Source: Siphonobacter sp. BAB-5405
GTDB taxonomy: Bacteria > Bacteroidota > Bacteroidia > Cytophagales > Spirosomataceae
Direction of reading: 5' to 3'
Length of the DNA: 64,000 bases
Assembly (NCBI RefSeq): GCF_002872335.1
Contig: NZ_NJAG01000004.1
Coordinates: 14 to 64,013, forward strand
Position numbers and translations under genes: made by a program
Shown: positions 28,512-35,759 of the stretch, piece after piece
How positions within the stretch are numbered: the stretch's first letter is position 1
Layout: each line of letters opens with the position of its first letter
Notes under the pieces: generated by a model
Told to the model about the DNA's origin: nothing
The model's input: only the letters and a program-made list of their open reading frames with translations
Database searches by the model: none

Positions 28512-29747
28512 ATGGCTCTTAATTACCTCTGGATTGGCTTTTTCCTGGTGGCGTTTGTGGTGGCCCTCTTCAAGTTAATCTTCTTCGGCGATACTGAAAT
28601 TTTTAAGCTGCTGGTCGATGGCATGTTCGAGTCGGCGGAAGTGGCCGTCATGAAAATTGCCTTACCGCTGGCGGGTGTCATGACCTTTTTTCTGGGGATA
28701 CTGAAAGTGGGTGAAGAGGCGGGTGTCATTGGCTTTCTGGCCCGACGGATTGGGCCGTTTTTCAATAAGCTCTTTCCCGAAGTACCTAGAGATCACCCGG
28801 CTCACGGGCAAATGATCATGAACTTTTCGGCCAATATGCTCGGGCTGGATAATGCGGCGACGCCCTTTGGACTGAAAGCCATGCAGAGTTTGCAGGAACT
28901 GAATCCGAATAAAGAGGTGGCGACCAATGCTCAGATCATGTTCATGACCCTGCACTCGGCGGGTCCGGTGCTGATCCCCCTGAGCGTAATGGCCCAGCGG
29001 GCCGTGTACGGAGCCGCCGATGCCTCGGACATTTTCATTCCCTGTCTCATTGCCACCTACGTCGCTACGCTGGTGGGATTACTGTTTGTGGCGTTCCGTC
29101 AGAAAATCAATCTGCTGGATCGTACCATTCTGACCTGGCTGGGCGGCCTGACGCTGGCAATTGTGGCTTTGCTGGCGTACCTGACCACCTTATCGAAAGA
29201 GGGCATTGAAACGTTCTCCAAAGTATTCAGTAACGTGGTGCTGTTTGGCTTTGTCCTGTCTTTTCTGGGAATCGCTTTTCGTAAAAAAGTAGACGTATTT
29301 TCCAGCTTCATCGAAGGAGCCAAAGGGGGCTTTGAAACCTCCGTACGTATCATTCCATACCTGGTGGGCATGCTGGTGGCCATTGGTGTCCTGCGAAATT
29401 CCGGAGCCTTGGGGTACGTAGTGGATGGTTTTCGCTGGGGGTTCAGCTTCCTGCCGATCCGCACGGAATGGGTGGATGCCCTGCCCACGGCTCTGATGCA
29501 CCCCTTAAGCGGGAGCGGTTCGCGGGCGATGATGATTGATACGATGAAAACCTTTGGAGCGGATTCGTTCGTCGGGCGACTGGCCTGTATTTTCCAGGGT
29601 TCGGCCGATACCATTCTGTACGTGATTGCCCTGTATTTCGGCTCGGTAAATGTGAAGAATACCCGCTATACGCTCTGGGCCGGACTGGTAGCCGATCTGG
29701 CCGGAATTGTAGCGGCGATTGCGGTGGGATATTTGTTCTTTGGCTAG
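28512..29747 (+). CDS. SpmA/SpmB-like fusion, nucleoside-recognition (Gate) domain membrane protein
   Basis: About 411 residues from the ATG at 28512; an upstream in-frame start adds 32 unlikely residues. It carries two Gate-type halves: an SpmA-like half (about 1-205, with NMLGLDNAATPFGLKAM and MFMTLHSAGPVLIPL) and an SpmB-like half (about 235-411, with GGFETSVRIIPYLVGMLVAI and MHPLSGSGSRAMM). In Bacillus spmA and spmB are separate and act in spore-core dehydration. This lineage does not sporulate, so the role must differ. It is divergent from the VanX-like gene with a 133-base gap. Confidence 0.88.
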   Translation: MALNYLWIGFFLVAFVVALFKLIFFGDTEIFKLLVDGMFESAEVAVMKIALPLAGVMTFFLGILKVGEEAGVIGFLARRIGPFFNKLFPEVPRDHPAHGQMIMNFSANMLGLDNAATPFGLKAMQSLQELNPNKEVATNAQIMFMTLHSAGPVLIPLSVMAQRAVYGAADASDIFIPCLIATYVATLVGLLFVAFRQKINLLDRTILTWLGGLTLAIVALLAYLTTLSKEGIETFSKVFSNVVLFGFVLSFLGIAFRKKVDVFSSFIEGAKGGFETSVRIIPYLVGMLVAIGVLRNSGALGYVVDGFRWGFSFLPIRTEWVDALPTALMHPLSGSGSRAMMIDTMKTFGADSFVGRLACIFQGSADTILYVIALYFGSVNVKNTRYTLWAGLVADLAGIVAAIAVGYLFFG

Positions 29748-29752
29748 AAAAA

Positions 29753-29781
29753 AGCTTCCCGAAGGTACGCCTTCGGGAAGC
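29753..29781 (-). terminator. Terminator of the TrpF-like gene
   Basis: A 12-base perfect stem GCTTCCCGAAGG / CCTTCGGGAAGC with a 4-base loop, followed on the minus strand by six T and then the end of the convergent SpmA/B gene. It may work for both genes. Confidence 0.85.
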
Positions 29782-29791
29782 AGATACGATC

Positions 29792-30376
29792 TCAATCTTC
29801 GTCGAGACGTTCAAGAATGTCCATCATTTCGCCAAATTCCTTGTAACCGGGGCGGGTTTCTTCGCCGCCGAAAAGGGCAATACCTGTGATGGGAATCTGA
29901 TCGAGTACTTCGAGTACGTTCATTTCATTTAACCCAAAACCCAGCAGGGTGGGGTACTTGAACGCAAACTGATCGAGATAGCCCAGCGTAGGAGTATCGA
30001 GGTGAATAAAAGGATCGGAATGTTCAATCAGGTAATAATCGGCTCCGTCGAGTTCGGTTGGTAAGCCTTCCGCCAGATCGAGTTTCAGAATAATGGGAAG
30101 TCCCAGCGTTTTCGCTTCGGCTACCAGTTCGGGATGACTGATTTGTAAAACATCCGGCTTATACGCCTCTACCAGCGACTGAATCGTAGTCAAATCGGTA
30201 GCCTCGGTTTCACCCACAATGGATACACCCGCCAGCCAGCCTCTGATTTCGCTGAATTTTTCCAGTGCAATGGTATCCATGGAAAACCCCAGCCATTCGA
30301 CGTACATCCCCGCACAATAGCGGGCATCGGATAAGTTAGTGATATTGGAAATTTTAACGAGCGTACGTAAGGCCAT
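29792..30376 (-). CDS. TrpF-like (phosphoribosylanthranilate isomerase fold) protein, probably not catalytic
   Basis: About 194 residues from the ATG at 30376; an upstream TTG would add 13. The N-terminus LVKISNITNLSDARYCAGM aligns by eye with the TrpF start KICGITxxEDA, and the C-terminus GIALFGGEETRPGYKEFGEM with its final phosphate-binding strand. The catalytic Cys of KICG is Ser here, and the usual acid Asp with its GGTG turn is replaced by YYLIEHSDPF. It is therefore likely a homologue with lost or changed activity. It is not near other trp genes, which supports a different role. Confidence 0.65.
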   Translation of the reverse strand: MALRTLVKISNITNLSDARYCAGMYVEWLGFSMDTIALEKFSEIRGWLAGVSIVGETEATDLTTIQSLVEAYKPDVLQISHPELVAEAKTLGLPIILKLDLAEGLPTELDGADYYLIEHSDPFIHLDTPTLGYLDQFAFKYPTLLGFGLNEMNVLEVLDQIPITGIALFGGEETRPGYKEFGEMMDILERLDED

Positions 30377-30453
30377 AAGTGCAATGAGTAGACGTATCGT
30401 CTTATTTTTTGACAAAACTAGCTGTTTTCAGCTAAAGCCGGGTACGAAAACCA

Positions 30454-30477
30454 ACAGCCAGCGGAGTGGCTGGCTGT
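30454..30477 (-). terminator. Hairpin after the small exported protein gene
   Basis: ACAGCCAGC / GCTGGCTGT, 9 base pairs with a 6-base loop, 30 bases past the stop of the gene at 30507. There is no long T-run, so terminator strength is uncertain. Confidence 0.55.
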
Positions 30478-30506
30478 AAACGGTACCTTACTCAAAGGAA
30501 AGCAGA

Positions 30507-30869
30507 TTAAAGCTTATCTCCTTCGAAAGTCTGACCCTGTACCGACATCTGGTACTTGATTACTTTTTTATCCGCATCCCGGACAAAAACAATGGTGGCT
30601 TCGTAACCAGGCACGGTAAAGGTGTCGGCTACATTCGGTGAAGCGAGCAATTCTCCCTTACCCTGACCAATGGCTTCGGCCATCAGTTTTCCGTCTTCGA
30701 TGGTAACAATGAACGATTCAAATACTCCCTCAACGCCCTTGTATTTCCCCGCGTATTCTTTCCATTGCGTACTGTCGGCTTGAATAAGAGTCTGAATTTG
30801 AGCAACTTGGGGAATAGATCTGGCTTCTGCCGAATACGCAAGTGCTAGAGCAAGAAATAAAGCTTTCAT
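30507..30869 (-). CDS. Small exported protein, DUF3471-like beta domain
   Basis: A 120-residue protein with an N-terminal signal peptide (MKALFLALALAYSAEARS). The rest, QWKEYAGKYKGVEGVFESFI and IVFVRDADKKVIKYQMSVQG, has the pattern of the small lipocalin-like DUF3471 domain often attached to serine beta-lactamase-like proteins. Here it stands alone. The function is unknown. No close link with neighbouring genes is evident beyond shared strand. Confidence 0.6.
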   Translation of the reverse strand: MKALFLALALAYSAEARSIPQVAQIQTLIQADSTQWKEYAGKYKGVEGVFESFIVTIEDGKLMAEAIGQGKGELLASPNVADTFTVPGYEATIVFVRDADKKVIKYQMSVQGQTFEGDKL

Positions 30870-30902
30870 CGGAATAGTGGTTTTGTTTTACCAAATCTAT
30901 TC

Positions 30903-30931
30903 AACAAAAAGAAACCCGCAAAACTGCGGGT
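30903..30931 (-). terminator. Terminator of the 67-residue protein gene
   Basis: ACCCGCA / TGCGGGT with a 4-base loop; on the minus strand it is followed by TTTCTTTTTG. Confidence 0.75.
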
Positions 30932-30963
30932 CATGAAGACTAAAACGTCGACGAACTGAACTA

Positions 30964-31167
30964 CTAATGCTGAATTTTCGGGTGCGGAATGATTCGCCAG
31001 CCGGGCGTATTTTCGGCGTGTCGGGCTACGATTTCCGCAGCCACATCTTCCAGAATTTCAGCATTTGAAGTAAAATACAGGCTTTTGTGCCGTTGTTCAT
31101 CAAAGCTGATTTCAAAATATTCGTTGTGAAAAGCTTCTTCTTTCGGGTCTACCAGTTTGTAATCCAT
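30964..31167 (-). CDS. Small hypothetical protein
   Basis: About 67 residues starting MDYKLVDPKEEAFHNEYFEI at the ATG at 31167; a TTG 9 codons upstream is an alternative. It is acidic and mixed alpha/beta in look, with no signal peptide or membrane helix. I do not recognise a family. Its good terminator, its coding-like composition and its position 52 bases after folB on the same strand support a real gene, possibly in the divIVA-folB transcript. Confidence 0.6.
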   Translation of the reverse strand: MDYKLVDPKEEAFHNEYFEISFDEQRHKSLYFTSNAEILEDVAAEIVARHAENTPGWRIIPHPKIQH

Positions 31168-31219
31168 TCGTGTAATCGTTTGGTTGATGGACAACTACCC
31201 GTACTAAATTCATGCCAGT

Positions 31220-31570
31220 TTAACCTTCCAGCGTCACCCGGGAACGCTCGCATACGCCGCCTACGGGCGGATTGTACTTGGAAACCGAAACCGCAATTTT
31301 CTCCACATGCGGGTACTTTTCACGGATGCCCTGAATGATCTGATAAGCAATATGTTCGAGCAACTTATGCGAATGCCGCATGATAACGGATACGATTTCG
31401 TAGACCTTGGCGTAGTTAACGGTCTCACTCAGTTTGTCGTGAATGGCCGCCTGCTGAAAGTCAACGGTAATGATCACATCGATGGAGTACCGATTTCCAA
31501 TTTTTTGTTCTTCTTCGTAAAAACCGTGGTAGGAAAAGAATTCCAGACCTTCTAAGGCAATTGTTCCCAT
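31220..31570 (-). CDS. folB: Dihydroneopterin aldolase
   Basis: A 116-residue folate-pathway enzyme that cleaves 7,8-dihydroneopterin to 6-hydroxymethyl-dihydropterin and glycolaldehyde. The signature GLEFFSYHGFYEEEQKIGNRY is split by the conserved Tyr and His; the catalytic Lys is in EKIAVSVSKYNPPVGG near the C-terminus. The ATG at 31570 is right for the family; it sits one base after the T-run of a terminator-like hairpin, leaving no room for a normal ribosome site. An upstream in-frame ATG would read through the hairpin. The gene is probably co-directional with divIVA. Confidence 0.9.
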   Translation of the reverse strand: MGTIALEGLEFFSYHGFYEEEQKIGNRYSIDVIITVDFQQAAIHDKLSETVNYAKVYEIVSVIMRHSHKLLEHIAYQIIQGIREKYPHVEKIAVSVSKYNPPVGGVCERSRVTLEG

Positions 31571-31571
31571 G

Positions 31572-31597
31572 AAAAAAAGGGGAGCGTTTCCGCTCCC
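31572..31597 (-). terminator. Terminator or attenuator between divIVA and folB
   Basis: A 7-base stem GGGAGCG / CGCTCCC with a 4-base loop, followed on the minus strand by CC and seven T, ending directly at the folB start codon. It closes the divIVA transcript or controls entry into folB. Confidence 0.8.
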
Positions 31598-31605
31598 GTG
31601 CATTG

Positions 31606-32346
31606 TTAGATTTTATCGAAGAACGAACCTTCTTCCTTGTGTTCCGCCTGAACGGGTTCCTGAGGAACTTCTGCCGGCGTTGGTTCCGGAGCGGCTGTCA
31701 CCTCGGCAACCGTAGGTAGTATTTCTTCCTGAATCTCTACCGGTGGCAATTCGGCCAGGGGTTGCGTAGCCGGAATACTCGCGAGTACGTTGTTCAGTTC
31801 GGCGGCTTTTTCTTCAAACGGAATCTGGTGCGAGCGTTCTTCAAATCGCTGGGCCCGTTCGAGTGTTTCTCCGGCGTATTCTTTAATCTGCGAAAGCAGC
31901 GTTTGTTTGTATTTATCGATGGCCTTGATGTCGCGTTCAAGTCCCTTTAGCTCATTAACAGCCTCTTCGATGATATACCGGGCTTTGTTTTCGGCATTCA
32001 TCAAAAGCATATTGGCCTCTTTACGAGCGTTGCTGAGGGCTTCTTCGGCCTGCTGATGGGCTTCTACCACTTTTTTCTGTGACTCTTCCTGAGCTTTTAC
32101 CGCCATTTCCTGACTGGTCGTCTGAGCCGTCTGAAGGGTCTTGTACAGGGTGTTTTCAAGGGCCTTCAGTTTGCTGAAATCACTTTCGGTACGTTCGATA
32201 CGTTCGTGTAACAGGCGATTTTCGTCCATCAGACGTTCCCATTCCTGCGAAAGCGTGGACAAAAACGCGTCTACTGCATCTTTGTCATAACCCCGGAACA
32301 CGCGTTCGAACGATTGTTTGCGAATATCAAGTGGTGTAATTTTCAT
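31606..32346 (-). CDS. DivIVA-domain protein
   Basis: A 246-residue protein. The N-terminal DivIVA motif is clear: MKITPLDIRKQSFERVFRGY and DKDAVDAFLSTLSQEWERL. A long coiled coil runs from about 35 to 165 (AQEESQKKVVEAHQQAEEAL, LSNARKEANMLLMNAENKAR). A Pro/Glu-rich tail ends in GSFFDKI. In Gram-positive bacteria DivIVA/GpsB proteins mark curved membrane at poles and septa. In Bacteroidota such proteins are known by sequence but their role is poorly defined. It is upstream of folB on the same strand with a terminator between. Confidence 0.88.
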   Translation of the reverse strand: MKITPLDIRKQSFERVFRGYDKDAVDAFLSTLSQEWERLMDENRLLHERIERTESDFSKLKALENTLYKTLQTAQTTSQEMAVKAQEESQKKVVEAHQQAEEALSNARKEANMLLMNAENKARYIIEEAVNELKGLERDIKAIDKYKQTLLSQIKEYAGETLERAQRFEERSHQIPFEEKAAELNNVLASIPATQPLAELPPVEIQEEILPTVAEVTAAPEPTPAEVPQEPVQAEHKEEGSFFDKI

Positions 32347-32465
32347 GTTGGTATCGGGGAGAAACCCTACGGGAAAAGAGCTTCCGGGTCGGGTTTGTGA
32401 AGGTTTCTACATTCAAATTTATCCAATCCCATCACATTTCGGCCTGAAATAGGATCTTATTTCCA

Positions 32466-32489
32466 AAAAACAGCTTTTAAGGCTGTTCG
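32466..32489 (-). terminator. Terminator overlapping the end of the WD40 gene
   Basis: AACAGC / GCTGTT with an 8-base loop, followed by six T on the minus strand. The stop codon of the WD40 gene lies in the hairpin. Confidence 0.65.
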
Positions 32490-33390
32490 GTTACTTTCCA
32501 AACCGAAAGCAGTCGATCATCCGAAGCCGAAATGAGGCCGGCTTCGACGGGCAGCCACAAAGCTCGGTTGATGGAAGTACGGTGACCGGCAAAGCGGGCC
32601 CAATCCAGTACTTTCAGCAGACGAAGGCTGGCCGCATCCCAGATTTTTAGCGTTTTATCCATACTGGCGGTAATGATTTTCTGATGATTGGGACTGTACG
32701 TCAGGTGATTAATAGCGAACAAATGAGCCACCACATCCTGATGTAACCGGTAGGGGTCCGCAACCGCCCAGGTTTTCAAGTGTGCATCGCGACCACCCGA
32801 ATGGAGCCAGCGACCGTCGGGAGAATAACGAACTGTAAAGACGGATTGCGTGTGAGCGGCGATGATAAATTTCAGCGATAGCGTGTTCAAATCAAAAATT
32901 TTGATGGTATTATCGCTATAACCTACGGCAAATTCCTGACTAAACGGATTGACGTCGATGCTTCGGGCGGAGGCATTACTAGCCTTCAGATGCTTGCGTA
33001 CCTGAAAAAGCTCCCGGTCCAGGATCGTCACTGTACCATCGCCATGAGCCACCAGAGCCAGGTTTTCGAACAGGCAAATATCGAAAATGGGCGAGGCCGT
33101 CAGTTGAATCGAATCCTGCTCTATTTTACTCTGCGGATCAATCCGGTGAATGCCATTAAAATTTTGTCCTACCCACAGCAAACCTGTTTGGTCATCCATC
33201 TTCAAGGCGTATACCGAGGCAGGGATGCGGGCGACCAGTTCGCCCAGATCGGGTCGGCCAGATCCCAGCGAATGACCAGACCATCACTACCGGAGGAAAA
33301 GAACTGGCCCGGTTCCGGTGCGGCCTCCAGGGCGTAAATCGCATCCCGGTGACCCGCAAACGTATCTATTTTTTCAATGTGTAATCGCAT
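32477..33390 (-). pseudogene. WD40-repeat protein broken by a one-base frameshift
   Basis: Two reading frames together make one beta-propeller protein of about 304 residues. The first part (33390 down to about 33250) has FAGHRDAIYALEAAPEPGQF and DGLVIRWDLADP. The second (to 32477) has several more blades, such as HTQSVFTVRYSPDGRWLHSG, KTLKIWDAASL and RTSINRALWLPVEAGLI. Between them the second frame upstream of its first ATG reads LGELVARIPASVYALKM, good WD40 sequence. So one base (probably a C on the plus strand near 33250) is missing. This may be a sequencing error or a true mutation. The function of the intact protein is unknown. Confidence 0.8.
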
Positions 33391-33466
33391 AGCTCGTTAG
33401 GTACTCCGCACCCCAAAGGGTAAACCTCGAAACGAACGGTTGTGTACCAAGTCCTTGAGGATTTCC

Positions 33467-33474
33467 TATTTTTG
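33467..33474 (+). promoter_or_regulatory. Putative -7 box for the phosphopantetheinyl transferase gene
   Basis: TATTTTTG, an exact TAnnTTTG match, 22 bases before the ATG at 33497. A TTG lies about 24 bases upstream of the box, slightly far for a -33 element. Confidence 0.5.
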
Positions 33475-33496
33475 CCCTAAAATTAAGCATAATCGA

Positions 33497-34182
33497 ATGC
33501 CATTGGTTTGGATACGGCCTTTTGAGGGGCGGGGGAGGATTGCTCTCTGGGAAATTACGGAAGACTTGGAGGATCTGCAAAGAGCTTTCCGGGGAAGTCC
33601 GGCAGATGTAGCAGCGTACGCGACGATTCATCATCCGCAAAAACAAAGGGAGTTTCTGGCCAGCCGGATTCTGATCCAAACGTTGATTGAATCGGTGGGT
33701 GAAACGTACCACGGAATTCGGAAGGATTCATACGATAAACCCTTTTTGGAGAATACAGATAGTCATTTTTCCCTTTCGCACTCCTTGCGATTTGCCGCAG
33801 TTGTGTGGCATCCAGCGGCTCGGGTGGGGCTGGATATTGAACCAGTCAGCGAGAAATTATCCGTAGTTGCCCGCAAATTTTTGAGTGAAAACGAATGGAA
33901 TCACGCGGACCATCGGCTAGAACGGCTGGCCGTATACTGGACCGCGAAAGAAGCGTTGTACAAACTTTACGGCGAGAAAAAACTGAGTTTAAAGGGAATA
34001 TCCCCATCGAGCCCTTCGCCGACGAAGCCGAACGTATTTACGGCTGGATTCGTACGCCTGAGCAAAGCATTCGATACGCGTTGTCGGTGATACGCGTTGA
34101 AGATTGTATGCTGACGGTGGCGGCGGAAGGGGAGGAGAGTTTAGGAGTTTTGAGCGGCGGCCGCAGCCGTTTTGAGTTTTGA
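33497..34182 (+). pseudogene. 4'-phosphopantetheinyl transferase (Sfp type) with a one-base frameshift
   Basis: The first frame gives the body of an Sfp-type enzyme, which moves phosphopantetheine from CoA to carrier proteins: HFSLSHSLRFAAVVW, VGLDIEPVSEKLSVVARKFL (Mg-binding Asp and Glu) and YWTAKEALYKLYG (the WxxKEA motif). After KKLSLKG the frame turns into Ser/Pro-rich sequence, while the +2 frame continues sensibly as IPIEPFADEAERIYGWIRT and YALSVIRVEDCMLTVAAEG. One A appears to be missing near 33996-33998. The corrected protein would have about 228 residues, and its last residues are encoded by the intergenic repeat. The ATG at 33497 is preferred over an upstream GTG. Confidence 0.82.
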
Positions 34183-34516
34183 GTTTTGAGTTTTGAGTTT
34201 TCCGTTTTCCGTTTTCCGTTTAGGTAGGATAAACCTGGTAAAGGTAGCGGGAGGGGTTGTCCGTAGTATGTACTACGGACTTTTTAAATGGGTAGGCTGT
34301 GCCTACCGGGCGGGAGGTTCCCCGCATTTCATACGGGGCTATGGATGTTGAACCCCTTCAGGGTTAGGGGGTCGGCATACAAGCTTGACTAAACTAGGGG
34401 AGACGGGGCCGTTTAACCCCGGAGGGGTTCAATGGTCATAGCCATGGGTATAACCCATGGACGTTTTATTCCCCGCATTGCATACGGGGCTAATCACATT
34501 GAACCCCTTCGGGGTT
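34147..34516. repeat. Long dispersed palindrome-mosaic repeat, copy 1
   Basis: About 370 bases almost identical to 62005-62374. Order: TTTTGAGCGG-CGGCCGCAGCCG, seven TTTTNNN heptamers (four TTTTGAG, three TTTTCCG), GGTAGGATAAACCTGGTAAAG, then a chain of short palindromes: GTCCGTAGTATGTACTACGGAC, GGTAGGCTGTGCCTACC, CCCCGCATTTCATACGGGG, AACCCCTTCAGGGTT, AACCCCGGAGGGGTT, CCATGGGTATAACCCATGG, CCCCGCATTGCATACGGGG and AACCCCTTCGGGGTT. It overlaps the frameshifted end of the transferase gene. No coding frame is seen. Confidence 0.92.
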
Positions 34517-34572
34517 GGCGGGCCTGGACTAAAGAAGCGGTTTTGGGAAAAGCATACGTAGCTAATCATGTT

Positions 34573-34614
34573 AAAGGCCTTCGGGATTGGTCATCACCAA
34601 TCCCGAAGGCCTTT
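34573..34614 (-). terminator. Perfect 19-bp hairpin after the SirB1-like gene
   Basis: AAAGGCCTTCGGGATTGGT (34573-34591) and its exact reverse complement (34596-34614), with a CATC loop. It lies 26 bases past the stop of the minus-strand gene at 34640 and could terminate it. Confidence 0.7.
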
Positions 34615-34639
34615 ATTTACAGATCATAGCCAAGGTACC

Positions 34640-35503
34640 TTAGTTATCAAACGAAGGCGAATCGGATTCCAAAAGCATTTTAAGGAGTGTATTGATTTCC
34701 TGAGCCCGATCATCGTCACCCGTCTTCTCAAAGGCTAGGGTTAGATTGCGTAGTACTCGCTTGACAATATCCGTGTTACTACAGGCCTCGTAAAAAATGG
34801 GATTGGGGGCCAGGTTCAGCTGGGCAATGTAGTTGTCGATGTCTTTCTTCTGAAACACCAACCCTTTATTGAATACGTTGATGTAAAACTGCGTATCGTC
34901 ATTCACCTTGTAGGTGAGCACAAACAGGTTAGGGAGATTGACTCCGTACAAGGGCATGCCTAATCGACGACCTACCAGCATATACAGCACACACAAGCTG
35001 ATGGGGTTTCCCTTGTGCGTTTCCAGGACCACATTCAGCATGGAATTAGCCGCCGAGTGAAAGTTTTTCGTATTCGCCCCAAATTTCAGCTTTTTGAAAA
35101 AAACGTAATTCAACGTATCAATCTGCGACGCGGGATGCATACCGTGCCGAAATTCCAGCCAGGCATCGTAATAAATCTGGTCAATTTCCTGCTGAAGTTT
35201 TTCCAGGGAAAGATCCGGGTACTGATACGTCGCTACCAGCCAGAGGCCTTCCAGCAAATCGGTGCCGCCACTGTTTTTCCAGGCTCGCAGGCGTTCGGTG
35301 AGCGTACGAAACTGTAAGTCGTGAATCAGATCCTCGATGCGTTTCTGGACGAGCGGATTGAAACCGGAATTTTCCCAGTGATCTTCCAGAAAGGGAATAA
35401 TGGTATCCCCTAACGAGCGAATTTTTTGCTCAATCAGCGAGGAAACCTCCCGATCATCGTCTTCAAGCAGGGAGACTAAGGCTTTTAGTTCACGGCTATC
35501 CAT
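34640..35503 (-). CDS. SirB1/transglutaminase-like family protein
   Basis: A 287-residue protein. The N-terminal third looks helical and repeat-like (LVSLLEDDDREVSSLIEQKI). The centre carries the SirB1-type transglutaminase-like core: NVVLETHKGNPISLCVLYML (the position of the catalytic Cys in true transglutaminases) followed by GRRLGMPLYGVNLPNLFVLTY, in which the usual His of the family (LPgHFLV) is replaced by Asn-Leu. The C-terminus is helical, TPR-like. Family members are widespread and mostly uncharacterised; loss of the His argues against protease or transglutaminase activity. Confidence 0.8.
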   Translation of the reverse strand: MDSRELKALVSLLEDDDREVSSLIEQKIRSLGDTIIPFLEDHWENSGFNPLVQKRIEDLIHDLQFRTLTERLRAWKNSGGTDLLEGLWLVATYQYPDLSLEKLQQEIDQIYYDAWLEFRHGMHPASQIDTLNYVFFKKLKFGANTKNFHSAANSMLNVVLETHKGNPISLCVLYMLVGRRLGMPLYGVNLPNLFVLTYKVNDDTQFYINVFNKGLVFQKKDIDNYIAQLNLAPNPIFYEACSNTDIVKRVLRNLTLAFEKTGDDDRAQEINTLLKMLLESDSPSFDN

Positions 35504-35718
35504 ACAGAAAAAGTTGATTTTAGCTTTAACCTACACTAATTTTAGAAAACTACCAAATAGGTAAACCATGAATTAAAGGGAAGCATTCCGTCTAAAGCCG
35601 GGAGAATGGTGCGAAAGAATAAAAAAATAGAAGGATGCCGGGAACTATTCATAAAAAAGACAACAGACCGTATAAAAATGATCCCCGGAACCAGTACCTT
35701 CGGCCCGCGTATTTTTTC

Positions 35719-35726
35719 TATTTTTG
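35719..35726 (+). promoter_or_regulatory. Putative -7 box for galE
   Basis: TATTTTTG, exact match to TAnnTTTG, 33 bases before the galE ATG. A TTCG about 17 bases upstream is a weak -33 candidate. Confidence 0.5.
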
Positions 35727-35759
35727 GGGCTTAATTGAAAGATTTCTAACCCTTACTTC

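Noticed and set aside
34147-34516. Insertion sequence
   Set aside because: No transposase frame, no terminal inverted repeats of the whole unit and no clear target duplication; called a non-coding repeat instead.
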